Assembly: GCA_040954595.2 (NCBI GenBank)
Contig: CM082595.2
Location: 8,556,001-8,620,000 of the forward strand
Direction of reading: 5' to 3'
From: Balanoglossus misakiensis
Taxonomy: Eukaryota; Hemichordata
DNA length: 64,000 nucleotides
Each line of letters opens with the position of its first letter. Within the stretch, counting starts at the first letter, position 1. The position numbers and the translations under genes are program-made. The notes beneath the pieces are model-generated. The model saw only the letters and a list, made by a program, of their open reading frames with translations. It was not told the origin of the DNA and made no database searches. Shown here in pieces: positions 1 to 9,989 of this stretch.

Positions 1-347
1 ACATTTTTGCTAACTGCTAAAGCCCAAGTAACATTGTTTTTTTCAGTATTTTTCAGCGAAGGAATTAACCCTAGTTTCTTGTTCTGCTATGGATAGCTTT
101 ATGAAATGTTCAGTCTTTAGCTTCTATACAAAACTTGTACATGAGTAATGGCCATTGTGAATATTAAATGAACTCAGACGAGAATTCATTTTTCAACAAT
201 AACAATGCTGATCAATATATAAAACGCCTTTGTTTGAAAACCAAACTCTGAATAAATTCTTAATGTTTTACAGAGTAGAATAAAGCTGATATCCAAAGTT
301 AAGGTTGAAGTTATTGATGTTTTAATACTACTGTGTTTACTTATCAG

Positions 348-498
348 CAGGTATGCAGTCAACGATGCGAACAGGAGTGCAGTCAACACAACCGACAGTA
401 CCTAATGTGAGCGACAGCAAAATCCACCTGTCACCACTGGCACCAATGTTGTTCCAACTCTGACACAGCCACAAGTACATGTACAAAACCAGTCATTG
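348..498 (+). pseudogene. candidate EGF-fragment/linker exon with a one-base frameshift
   Basis: A possible exon sits between an acceptor (TTATCAG, with a CAGCAG choice) and a donor GTATGT at 499. The first part reads VCSQRCEQECSQHNRQYL, with cysteine spacing like the first half of an EGF domain. A single surplus base near 401-405 (CCTAATGTG) then shifts the frame. In the shifted frame the next residue is cysteine, followed by a Pro/Thr/Gln-rich linker (NPPVTTGTNVVPTLTQPQ) that runs open to the donor. The other EGF exons of this window lie downstream on the same strand, which supports membership of the same gene. No frame is fully open, so this is either a decayed exon or a chance match. Which protein family it belongs to cannot be told. 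Confidence 0.35.
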
Positions 499-1019
499 GT
501 ATGTTATGTTATGAGCTGAGTTGTAATACCCACCTATCCCTTTTGCCTGGCAAGTGACAGTTTATCACTTTTCAGTATTTCAATGGAACTGTATTTGGAT
601 AATTTGTTACCTAACATGACATCAGAAGATGGCAGCTTGATGTCTTAACTGAGGACATTGGATGACCAGTAGATAAAGATTTTCTTTGATATCAATGACA
701 TCAGACGCAGTTCCGTTGGCATCAAATTTCCAGCTGACGGGGAATTTCAGCAACGTGGTGCAAATGACGACTGTGCAGATGAATACCAAGATGCTGTTGA
801 GGCACCATGCCTGATACATATTACCTGTCTGGTGGTTCTAAAGTATAAACACATCCGGAAAAAAATATTTTACGGGATACCAATTGCGACAAATTATTGC
901 CATCTTGTTATAAATCTGAGCCCAGGTGTCTTTGGTGTGAGATTCCAGTAGTCAAGAGTAGGCTTACCTTGAATAATGTAATGCTTGTAAATAATTTCTA
1001 ATTTCTTCTTACCCTCCAG
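499..1019 (+). other. intron-like sequence upstream of EGF exon a1
   Basis: No open frame with coding character was seen. The last ~140 bases before 1019 (from the motif GAGCCCAGGTGTCTTTGG) recur before exons a2 and a3, so they belong to the duplicated block. They end in a pyrimidine-rich acceptor (CTTCTTACCCTCCAG). Confidence 0.5.
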
Positions 1020-1138
1020 ATATGAATGTCACAGTGGTGGAAATGCGTGCCAACACTATTGTCAGAATACCCATGGTAGTTATCTCTGCGCTTGCAGACC
1101 AGGATTCTATCTGCTGGAGGATGGCTATGCATGTGGCG
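1020..1138 (+). pseudogene. EGF-like exon type a, copy 1 (4-bp deletion)
   Basis: Calcium-binding EGF-like exon between acceptor CCCTCCAG and donor GTATGT. It is 119 bp long, while copies a2 and a3 are 123 bp. The difference is loss of one AATG from the ATGAATGAATGT that encodes Met-Asn-Glu-Cys. With the phase-1 entry used by every other exon here, the deletion moves the reading out of the EGF frame. Read in the EGF frame it still shows the later cysteines and the Asn-hydroxylation consensus C-x-N-x4-Y-x-C-x-C (CQNTHGSYLCAC). The rest is well kept, so damage is recent or the exon is tolerated. Because exons are symmetric (1-1), skipping it would leave the downstream frame intact. Confidence 0.75.
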
Positions 1139-1473
1139 GTATGTAACTGTGGATATTGATCTCTTCTGTGGCTACACTGTTTGGGGATTGTATATTGCTA
1201 TGGTTACAATCAGCTAAACACACATCCTGTCAGTCCATTGCACACATTTTAAAATTTGAAATCAACCGCACACTCGTACTGAACACATGTTTGTTGAAAT
1301 TGTATCTCAGAATTTTTCCATTTATAATTATGCATAATATAAACAAATTAACAAATGTGAAATTTTATCTTTGAAAATTTGTTTGCAAGGGTGAAAAAGT
1401 AATCTGTTTTTTTAAAAATCAGACAAAGTTTTGCTGACAGGGTACACGAGTTTCAGGGGATTTTGTTAAAATG
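1139..1473 (+). repeat. duplicated intron after exon a (copy 1)
   Basis: Intron start shared almost base for base with 6007-6343 and 22210-22540 (for example CAAATTAACAAATGTGAAAT and the GGGTACACGAGTTTCAGGGG stretch). The short open frame of 72 codons inside is intronic and has no coding support beyond the duplication itself. Confidence 0.7.
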
Positions 1474-2376
1474 AGTACGGGCAAATCAACAGCTATCAAT
1501 GGATGCACCACAGGAGTAGGTGTTGGTTCAAAACGCCTTTGGTACTTACAATCGTCCGGATCATATCAAAACCCGATGTGTTTGAATGCGACTGCATTTA
1601 CTGACATCGAGAATGGCGGCCACATTGTGATGACCGCGTCGACCGATGCGCGCGATGAACGTACGTGACTGACCTCCCTTGTCATGATCTTGCGTGTTTT
1701 GATATCTGCACGTCATCTCTGACGCATAAAGTAGTCGGAACAGCGAAAGGTTTTCACAAATTTTGTCAAAACTGCGTCGAAATGGCTTTCTGACATTGAC
1801 TTCCGTGTCTACGCTGTGGACTCACTAAGTATGACTGTTCAATGACGTTTTATGAATGGACCAATCCGGTTACGTATGGTAATGCGTCCCGGGTCAAAAG
1901 TCAAGTATTGTACTTCGGCCAGTAAAACTTGCAAGGGTTGTAGATTGCGGTGAATAAATATAAATAAATCGTGGAAAATTTGTATTAAAATCGTGATCTC
2001 TAAAAAAAGAGTGAGAACTTGATTTTAAGTGATATTGCAGTACAAAATTACAAAGAAATACTTTTTATTCCTTGGGGAAGTGTTAATTATTCAGAAAAAA
2101 AATATATTCTGAAATTTTCCAACTTCAGAATTTTTCCTACTGCAACAGAGGATATGATTATTTCATCAACTAACATGTAAAAGTTATTTAAAAAGTCAAC
2201 TATGTCAATTAATGCATTATCTGGAAAGATACCTTTTACGTGTCATGAATTACTATAGTTAATATATAGATAAAGGCCTTCATGCAATATTACATACACC
2301 AACACTTCATTTTGCAGTACGTGAGCTGCGGTGTACTGGCTTTTGCACTTGTCTGAGCTGCAGAAAGTCTTATCAT
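1474..2376. other. block-1-specific insertion with a CpG-rich start
   Basis: At 1474 the sequence departs from the otherwise matching introns at 6343 and 22540, and matching sequence resumes near 2377 (= 6854). The first ~450 bases are richer in CpG (GACCGCGTCGACCGATGCGC) than the surrounding intron. A 65-codon frame at 1471-1668 has no recognisable domain. The right half is AT-rich. No terminal repeats or target duplication could be defined, so whether this is an insertion here or a loss in the other copies is open. Confidence 0.4.
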
Positions 2377-3273
2377 ATTGAAATTTACAGAAGGCATTGT
2401 TCCCTGCTGTTTTAGAGCTGTGAGTTAACTGCGTAGAGCTGCCGTTTGTCTACACAATGTTCTAAAAAAGCTGTCAAAGAGAATTTGGTCTGCTGCCAAC
2501 AAATGACAGCTCAGAACAACCATTGCAGACCTGCAGATGAGCTGTGGATAGCTGACACAGCTCTAAATCAGAGCTGCAGCAGCTCTCTGCAGATCTGCAG
2601 GTTTGGTATGATAACTTGGGCCTAGCTAGGGAGTTCTTTATTATGAGCATCCTAGGTGGACCTGTTCATGGGGGGGGGCGACTCCATCTTGTTTTGAGTG
2701 AAACTTGTATGGGAACATTGTGGACCCAGTCGGAAATAAATCAATTATTGTTGAACTATTAGGTAAGGGATGTAGATGGTGAAAGGACGTGACAAGACTC
2801 GAATCTGAATCAGAATATGAATCTTGGGCTGTGGAACGTGAAACGTGAAACTTGAAACGTGAATCTTGAATTAGGCTTACCCTAATTTTTAATGGGTATA
2901 TTCTTGATAACTCATCACCATGAATGATCATTTCAAAACTTAACAAGGCATATGGCTAAAGAGGATTCAGTGTTTGTGCACCTTCTATCTGCAATGCTGG
3001 ATCTATTGACAGTTTTCAAAGGGGTTTAAAGACTCGTCTTTTTATTCAGTACTTTCTATTTCATTCCATTGCTTTTTTGGTTAATAGGGACTGTCTTTCA
3101 GAACTCTTTGGTTTGTTTCGTGTTTTTAAGTGTAATTTATTATCCTTTAAGCTTTCACTTGTTTTCTAATTTTATTATTTTCTGTAGAAAATGCACTGAG
3201 ATGTATGTGTATTATGTTTGTCAGGAAATAAATAATAATAAAATTAAAAATAATAAACTGTCTTTGATTTCAG
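2377..3273 (+). repeat. duplicated intron before exon b (copy 1) with partial TIR element
   Basis: Matches 6854-7585. It contains an AGCTG-rich stretch and then the right part of the TIR element described at 6678-7195 (ending GGCTTACCCTAATTTTT). Copy 1 has about 155 extra bases (2607-2762) inside this stretch that copy 2 lacks. The last ~300 bases also match 22660-22825 plus 29320-29443. Confidence 0.65.
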
Positions 3274-3390
3274 ATGTCAATGAATGTATGGAGAGAGCAG
3301 ATCTTTGTGAAGGCCAGTGTGTGAATACAGCAGGCTCTTTTTATTGCACTTGTGTTGTGGGATATTGATTGGTCAATTGAGAGTGTACAG
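3274..3390 (+). pseudogene. EGF-like exon type b, copy 1 (two in-frame TGA)
   Basis: A 117-bp phase 1-1 exon between acceptor TTTGATTTCAG and donor GTAAGA. It encodes a calcium-binding EGF-like repeat starting DVNECMERADLCEGQC, with Asn-hydroxylation consensus CVNTAGSFYCTC and cysteines at 5, 12, 16, 25, 27 and 38. TGA codons at 3366-3368 (position 32) and 3378-3380 (position 36) fall just before the last cysteine, yet ECT and the donor site follow in frame. The first TGA is shared by all three b copies, so it arose before duplication. If included, the exon would end translation; if skipped, the frame is preserved. CGA to TGA change at position 32 is a likely origin (inference). Confidence 0.75.
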
Positions 3391-3840
3391 GTAAGACCAG
3401 CACAATATGTGGACAACGAAAGGTCCAGTATCTGTAACTTTTGAATTTTTATTCAATATTATTCTGGGTGTCACCCATCATTTCTTGTTCAGCTCGGTGA
3501 AGCTAGGTAAGCAATGTTGTTATTGTTTAAACATTGTATTCAAGCCTGGGTCTGGACTTGGATGCAATTTGTCAATAATAACAGTGATTGGTAACTGCAT
3601 GTTTACATAACTGGCTAACTGTTAAAAAGACCAGCTGTTCTATTTGGTGTGTGTACAGTACACATGCCATTGGCAGCTTATGGCTCAGTCAGTGTTTGCC
3701 TGTTGATTTCTCTATGTGTGTGTGTCTGTCTGTCTGTATATGTACTCCGGTGTAGACTTTTTTATTGTGTTATCCCTGAATGGGACCACTGTGTCCTTAA
3801 CGCGATGTTTTACACTCAGCAGCGATATTTTGTCTAACAC
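3391..3840 (+). repeat. duplicated intron after exon b (copy 1), empty-site reference
   Basis: Matches 7703-7760 plus 13415-13490 plus 14102-14400, and 29552-30000. It contains the uninterrupted sequence TTTTGAATTTTTATTCAATA (near 3440), which in copy 2 is split by the DIRS element. It also contains GTTTAAACATTG (near 3530), which in copy 2 is split by the TTAA MITE. A short TG/CTGT-rich tract lies at 3711-3735. Confidence 0.75.
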
Positions 3841-3900
3841 GAGTCAAAATATCCCCAACTCGTCTGAGAAATCTTATCCCAGGTCCTAAGGTTGTGAGAC

Positions 3901-4051
3901 TAATAGAATCTCACACTCCCAAGGACTTGGGATCATATTTCTCACATGTGTTGAGGATTTTCTGTCCCAAACAAGCTGCAGGCGAATGTGGGACAAGATA
4001 TCCCCGACGAGTGTGAGAAATACGATCCCAGGTCCTTGGTGTGTGAGATTA
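3901..4051. repeat. ~150-bp imperfect palindrome in duplicated intron
   Basis: The left arm (TCTCACACTCCCAAGGACTT...) is the near reverse complement of the right arm (...AGGTCCTTGGTGTGTGAGA), with a short centre around AACAAGCTGCAGGCGAATG. Similar arms recur just upstream (3850-3900) and near 4230-4300. The same palindrome occurs at 14461-14620, in part at 19300-19420, and at 30072-30221, as expected for the duplicated block. It is probably a non-autonomous fold-back or MITE-type element. Confidence 0.6.
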
Positions 4052-5883
4052 TTTTTCTCACACAGTCACAAATTAGCCAAATTCGTTAAATAAATGACTC
4101 TTGAACTGTCATCTGGTACATTGTAGATTCAGTATCGCGTCATTGGATAACCTTTAGCACATGTTGTTAAAGAACTCTTTGTCATCCAATCAGCGCTCGC
4201 ATCATATACAGCTCTCGATTCAGTGAGAATGTGGGATTGATTTGTTCTCACACTCTGATCCAACACTCTCAGCATGCCAGGAGTGTGAGAATCTATTACG
4301 AGTTTGAAATCTTAGGTGAAGAGTTTATCAATTTCACTGCCAAACCTGTAGGGCATTCTGGGATATGTGTTCATGCCAAAGCACAAACAGCCATGACCTG
4401 ACAGCTCAGTTTGTAGATCATTTCTACAAATCCACAAAGAGACTCAAAGTTTAGAAATGTTGTGTCGGTTAGAAATATTAGACGTATCACTGTTAATACT
4501 TTATTTCAAAGCCATGTGAATTTGTTCACATTAGGGAAATTTTTTAAAGGAAGGGAGGATTGGTATTGACTTGAATAATTACAATGGATGTATTGTCCAC
4601 CTCTATATAGTGCCCACTTTATTCTAGTCCCTGTGTAATTTATATCTACATTAATTGACTTTTCTACCAGGTATAATGGCCACCTGTCTATAAAGGCCAG
4701 TTTAGGAAAGTCCCTTTACTAGCCATAATGGACAGGTTTGACTGCACTTGTGTTGATTTCTGTCTGTAATACGTGTAACACAATCATAAAATTTTTCATA
4801 AAGAGGGCACACTTCCAAAATAAGGTGTCATCTCCAAGCAGACAATGTGAAAAAGGAGGCCGGTAGGTTACAGAGTACTGCTCGAGCTCATCTACTTTGT
4901 TGTATACATGATACAAGTTGCGTGTAAAACTGACCTTACAATAAAATGTGGCTGTGGAAAGTCTGTCCCAACTGTAGTGTTGATACACAAGACAAAGTTT
5001 TTACTCTTTGACCAACTGGCCTCATGTTTGCGTCTTGGAAGGGCACCCTCTTTATGAAAAAGGCATATGATATCACTACAAGGAATAAATTAACATGATA
5101 GAACATTGCTGATTAATGTCATAGATCATGATAACATGAATGCATAGCAATGTTTTGGTACAATTTGGTACATAAAGAAATGGACTACTGTGACAGTATT
5201 GACTCTGGGAACTATGTAGATGATTCCCAGCCTCAAAATTCTGACTTGCTTCACCGTTGGAAGAAGTCAGTTTTCAGGTTAACATGTATATTTGTACAGA
5301 GTGTGGCATTAGTGAGTGGTTGCATCACATCAATGCATGACAAAAGGTCATCACTGTGTAAGACTCAGAAATAGAATTTGAATACAAATCCTATTAAACA
5401 AAATATTCTAAAATTTACATGTTATTTTAACACCTGTTTACTCCTATAAAAGTGAGTGCACGTGTTTTTGAGGTCTCTTCAATTCAGAAGCCACTGTGTA
5501 GGCCTTAGTTGGTGCATGCAGCTCGTAGACTTAGAAATTAAGTTTGGTTCAACTCAAACGCTTCAAGTCCAGTTGACCATCTCACACTTCTGACACTGGT
5601 GGGATTCAAACCAACTTCATCGAAATGACTGCAGGTGCCTAAAACCCCTTGACTGTAGGACACAAATGCCTGACAGTGATATAACTATGTTATAATGTTA
5701 CATCGACAATACATACGTTTGGGGATATGTTGTCTCAAATGATCAAATTGAGACAAATTATCCCCATCTTGTTATAAATCTGAGCCCAGGTGTCTTTGGT
5801 GTGAGATTTCAGTAGTCAAGAGTAGGCTTACCTTGAATAATGTAATGCTTGTAAATTATTTCGAATTTCTTCTTACCCTCCAG
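4052..5883 (+). repeat. duplicated intron containing a deletion junction at ~4590
   Basis: Up to about 4590 (ACAATGGATG) this follows the sequence that precedes exon c in the other blocks (15170 and 19951). From about 4597 (CCACCTCTATATAG) it follows 20811-22086, downstream of exon d. About 855 bp holding exons c and d are therefore missing here. The right half of a TA-flanked MITE (ending GGTTTGACTG at 4744) is what remains beside the junction. Confidence 0.7.
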
Positions 5884-6006
5884 ATATGAATAAATGTCAC
5901 AGTTGTGGAAATGCGTGTCAACACTATTGTCAGAATACCCATGGTAGTTATCTCTGCGCTTGCAGACAAGGCTTCAATGTGCTGGAGGATGGCCATGCAT
6001 GTGCAG
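5884..6006 (+). CDS. EGF-like exon type a, copy 2
   Basis: An open 123-bp phase 1-1 exon between acceptor CCCTCCAG and donor GTATGT. It encodes one calcium-binding EGF-like repeat of about 41 residues. The start is DMNKC (a2 has Lys where a3 has Glu), the hydroxylation consensus is CQNTHGSYLCAC, and the domain ends DGHACA. The six EGF cysteines are at 5, 12, 16, 25, 27 and 40. An extra cysteine at position 8 (HSCGN, against HSGGN in the other copies) is unusual and could leave an unpaired thiol. Such repeats form rod-like arrays in secreted or membrane-bound matrix proteins of the fibrillin/fibulin/Notch type; the specific family cannot be assigned from one exon. Confidence 0.7.
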
Positions 6007-6677
6007 GTATGTAACTGTGGATATTGATCTCTTCTGTGGCTACACTGTTTGGGGATTGTATATTGCTATGGTTACAATCAGCTAAACTCACATCCTGTCA
6101 GTCCATTGCACACATTTTAAAATTTGAAATCAACAGCACACTCGTACTGAACACATGTTTGTTGAAATTGTATCTCAGAATTTTTCCATTTATAATTATG
6201 CATAATATAAACAAATTAACAAATGTGAAATTTTATCTTTGAAAATTTGTTTGCAAGGGTGAAAAAGTAATCTGTTTTTTTAAAAATCAGACAAAGTTTT
6301 GCTGACAGGGTACACGAGTTTCAGGGGATTTTGTTAAAATGAGAATGATAGAGAGTGTTAAAATTCCTAGATTCTGAGATTGCCATGGATATTGAGGACT
6401 TTGACGTAAAAACAATTAATTGATCAAGAAATATGTGGTTAAGTATATGTGTGATCAACCTCACACTATACTATAAGACTGTCTGATATATTTATGCACA
6501 AGTACAATGTATTTTCACTACTTATATGCATAACTCAATCAAATTAACATAATTTATCGACCTATAGCTAAATAAATTACCACAGCAAAGAATAAATATA
6601 CACTTAGAAAATTCATATAGTTTTCATCTCATTTTAAAGAAATTATAAATGCTTCTCCGAGGAGTACAATAATTTTT
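6007..6677 (+). other. intron after exon a2
   Basis: The first ~340 bases are the duplicated intron also seen at 1139 and 22210. From 6343 to about 6470 it also matches 22540-22660 (AATGATAGAGAGTGTTAAAATTCC). From about 6475 to the TIR element it is block-specific AT-rich sequence, with TSD AATTTTT at 6671-6677. No coding signal was seen. Confidence 0.55.
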
Positions 6678-7195
6678 AGGGTAAGCCTAATTCAAGATTC
6701 ACGTTTCAAGATTCACGTTTCATGTTCCACAGCCCAAGATGCATATTCTGATTCAGATTCCAGTCTTGTCTAATATGTTTATGCTGCCGTAACCAGGGGT
6801 GTGAACGATTGTTTATTGTCCTCGATCCCCGCCCAAGCAAGGTTCCCCAAATATTGAAATTTACAGAAGGCATTGTTCCCTGCTGTTTTAGAGCTGTGAG
6901 TTAACTGCGTAGAGCTGCCGTTTGTCTACACAATGTTCTAAAAAAGCTGTCAAAGAGAATTTGGTCTGCTGCCAACAAATGACAGCTCAGAACAACCATT
7001 GCAGACCTGCAGATGAGCTGTGGATAGCTGACGCAGCTCTAAATCAGAGCTGCAGCAGCTCTCTGCAGATCTGCAGGTTTGGTAAGGGATGTAGATGGCG
7101 AAAGGACGTGACAAGACTCGAATCTGAATCAGAATATGAATCTTGGGCTGTGGAACGTGAAACTTGAAACGTGAATCTTGAATTAGGCTTACCCT
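6678..7195. mobile_element. 518-bp TIR element with 7-bp target duplication
   Basis: It begins AGGGTAAGCCTAATTCAAGA and ends with the reverse complement (TCTTGAATTAGGCTTACCCT). The inverted arms extend ~90 bp through GATTCACGTTTCAAG units to the CAGATTC/GAATCTG stretch. AATTTTT flanks both ends (6671-6677 and 7196-7202), a direct target-site duplication. No transposase is visible inside, so it is non-autonomous. The right part of the same element is present in block 1 (2770-2895), so insertion predates at least one duplication. The superfamily is not assigned. Confidence 0.65.
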
Positions 7196-7585
7196 AATTT
7201 TTAATGGGTATATTCTTAATAACTCATCACCATGAATGATCATTTCAAAACTTAACAAGGCATATGGCTAAAGAGGATTCAGTGTTTGTGCACCTTCTAT
7301 CTGCAATGCTGGATCTATTGACAGTTTTCAAAGGGGTTTAAAGACTCGTCTTTTTATTCAGTACTTTCTATTTCATTCCATTGCTTTTTTGGTTAATAGG
7401 GACTGTCTTTCAGAACTCTTTGGTTTGTTTCGTGTTTTTAAGTGTAATTTATTATCCTTTAAGCTTTCACTTGTTTTCTAATTTTATTATTTTCTGTAGA
7501 AAATGCGCTGAGATGTATGTGTATTATGTTTGTCAGGAAATAAATAATAATAAAATTAAAAATAATAAACTATCTTTGATTTCAG
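7196..7585 (+). repeat. duplicated intron before exon b (copy 2)
   Basis: Matches 2889-3273 with few differences and ends in the acceptor TTTGATTTCAG. It includes the AT-rich stretch AATAATAATAAAATTAAAAA common to all three b copies. Confidence 0.7.
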
Positions 7586-7702
7586 ATGTCAATGAATGTA
7601 TGGAGAGAGCAGATCTTTGTGAAGGCCAGTGTGTGAATACAGCAGGCTCTTTTTATTGCACTTGTGTTGTGGGATATTGATTGGTCAATTGAGAGTGTAC
7701 AG
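7586..7702 (+). pseudogene. EGF-like exon type b, copy 2 (two in-frame TGA)
   Basis: A 117-bp phase 1-1 exon with the same translated sequence as b1 (DVNECMERADLCEGQC..., CVNTAGSFYCTC). The same two TGA codons are at 7678-7680 and 7690-7692, before the sixth cysteine. Donor GTAAGA follows at 7703. The DIRS retrotransposon begins only 60 bp downstream in the following intron. Near identity of coding and intron sequence to copy 1 means the two blocks separated recently or have been homogenised. Confidence 0.75.
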
Positions 7703-7778
7703 GTAAGACCAGCACAATATGTGGGCAACGAAAGGTCCTGTATCTGTAACTTTTGAATTTCTATGGCATAAATACCAT

Positions 7779-7922
7779 ACCTTTGATCCAACCTATAGCC
7801 TAATATATCTCGCCCTCTAACGACCGCTGAGATAAAAAACTTTCCCCTGATTACATCATACTCACCGAGTACATATACCACCTGTCCAGCCGTGAATATT
7901 CAGTATTATTATCTCAGCACGA
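7779..7922. repeat. DIRS left inverted terminal repeat
   Basis: The stretch from ACCTTTGATCCAACCTATAG to CTCAGCACGAGA is the reverse complement of 13231-13370 with few mismatches and a small indel (TATTATTATCT against TATTGCT). The outer 17 bases, 7762-7778, are unique to the left end and reappear only in the internal complementary region. Confidence 0.9.
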
Positions 7923-8209
7923 GACAGCGGACATCTTCTCTCTTGAGGTGTTGGATTTTTGTCAAGAAGTGCTCAGCCCTTCGACCATTGCTGCTTTTCG
8001 CCTGAGGTTTTTCGATTGGGGAAGTAGATAAGTAACGACTTATTTTCTAAACTGCTTGCTTGTGTTATTTTGGCACTTGCAAAGTTTGTTTTTCGGATTT
8101 TTCCCACACGTGTACGGGTCAGTGTGTAGGGCTTCTGCGGTATTGTCTTTTCATATAGCCTTCAGAAGCCATTTTTGCCCGTGCATTTTTTCGTGTTTTC
8201 ACTGGAACC
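7923..8209 (+). other. DIRS 5' leader
   Basis: Sequence between the left terminal repeat and the first gag-like ATG, with no open frame of note. It presumably carries the element's promoter and 5' UTR; nothing more specific is visible. Confidence 0.5.
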
Positions 8210-9961
8210 ATGACGGAGAGAGTTTCTGACACCGCGTCGCGGTCGTCTTCTCGTACTCCTTCGGAAATAGAAGACTCTCAACTGCCTATTCCGGGTCAAG
8301 CTTTCCATTCAGCGCACTCTGAAGAGCCTGATGTTTTTTTCTGAGTTAGCTAGGGGGTCATCCCAAGATGGCGGCCATGCTTCTGCTAGGGCTTCGCTCG
8401 CTTCGAAGTGATCCAAGTTGGATTCATCAGCTGCTAGGACGGTTGCAGGAACTCCTGTTTTGCCGGTTTCTTCCTTTTTGGATGCAGCAGTTCCGGGTCC
8501 ATCTCATTTGGGAGGTGTTTCATCGGCGCAAACTGTTCAGTCAGGTGTTTGGCCGAATTATGCAGGTATGTCTTCTAGGTATTTTCATACGGTTCCTACC
8601 TCCGTCTTGGCTAATCCAGTGCCTTCGACGTCCATAGGTAGTGCCGGTAGTGTGTGGGGAGGGCTTCACGGCCCACCCCCTATGTGTGTACCAGACCAAT
8701 TAGCTTCGGGAGTCGCTCAGGCTGGTGGGAATTTTCCCCCTCCGGGCTTCCAACAGTTGTGGGGTTTCCCATGGACTTGTCCTCCCTCTAATTTGGCGGC
8801 ACCACTTCAGTCCACAAGCTGGGGTATGCCTGCTCAAGCTAATCGGGTCTCTGTGTCGGGCCAAAATCCTGTGCACAGTGGTCACACTGTCCCTGCCCCT
8901 CCTATTTCCTCCTTCGATGTTTCACAATCGGAGTCAGAGGGGCATGATGAGGACGAAGACAATTTGTCCGATCAGAGGAAACTAGTCGCGCCAGTCAATG
9001 GGCTGACGCGGTTATGCTAGTGTATAATACTGTACCCCCTGAGGAATGTCCCCCACCCACTGCTGAAGTGTCGGCAGAACAGCTGACGGCTTCTTTTGAA
9101 CATGTGTTGGGTAAGGCAGCTGATCCGGTACACCGAAAGCTACCTTTTATTCCTCGTCTGTCGTCTCTGATAGACACGGTACATGCCGAGATTAACGGCA
9201 CCAGGGACTTTTGTTACACTGCTAACAAGAAACCTCGTTGTTACCCTCAAGGGATGTCAAGTCATGTTTTCCCATTGGTGTCTAGACCTCAGGGTAGTCG
9301 CGTGTTTGATCTTACACGTGGACCATTCTACCACTCTGCACCAGCGGTTGATTAATCCGCAAAGCAGTTGGTAAGAAATAAAGAGGTTTTGAGGAATTAT
9401 GTGATTAGGGCTGAGGATTTTGCCCGCTTAGAGGCAACTACTCGTCTTTTCGCAAGGATCTCTAATTGCACTTTTCTGTTACTCTCAGCTTTAAGCAGAG
9501 AGCTTAAACCCATGCAGGAGGGTGAATCTACTCCTCAGATAGCAGAAAATTGGCAGCATGCCAAACTGTTGTTAACTGAAGCTGCTAAGGCTGTGGTTTA
9601 TCAAGCAGAATTGAATTCTCGTATGGCAGCGTCTCAAGTGTTGATGACGCGTGACCATCTTATCAGTCATCTTCCTTTGGAAAGGGAGGCAGCTCGTACT
9701 GCCCGTCTTCTCCCATGGTCAGGTCCATTGGTTTTTAATGGGCAATTTGATGCTGTTCTTAGAACAAATGAGGAGTTGCTTAAGCAGAAGTTGGCTGTAG
9801 AACAGTTAGCAGTAGCACAAGCTCAGTCTTCTGTCTCTGGGTTAAAGTTCACCGGCAAACGGAAGTTTGCTAGGAAGAGACCATTTAACAAGCAAAGGAA
9901 GGGTCAGCCCTTTCGTCAGCAGACTAAGCCCCCCAAAGTGGCTAGCAGCCAGCACAAGTGA
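8210..9961 (+). pseudogene. DIRS gag-like ORF, broken
   Basis: Reading begins at ATG 8210 (MTERVSDTASRSSSRTPSEI), a Ser/Thr-rich start. The frame ends in a T run near 8334-8341 (DVFF then stop); reading resumes in the third frame, meets a TGA at 8409-8411 and continues open from 8412 to 9020. A further one-base shift near 8998-9010 moves it into the second frame. That frame runs from about 9014, past a TAA at 9353-9355, to the TGA at 9959-9961. The C-terminal third (from 9368) is helical and charged and ends in a basic stretch (GKRKFARKRPFNKQRKG), as expected for a nucleic-acid-binding gag tail. There are at least two frameshifts and two nonsense codons. Assignment as gag rests on position and composition, not on a domain match. 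Confidence 0.7.
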
Positions 9962-9989
9962 CTACACAAGTCAGGACAAAGGGATAATG

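Noticed and set aside
3069-3368. 99-codon frame read as a membrane protein joined to EGF
   Set aside because: The hydrophobic first part is intron. The splice acceptor at 3273 marks the real start of coding sequence.
3366-3380. TGA codons in exon b read as selenocysteine
   Set aside because: No cysteine-equivalent position is involved and no SECIS-like structure was identified. One of the two TGAs is Gly in copy 3, pointing to ordinary nonsense change.
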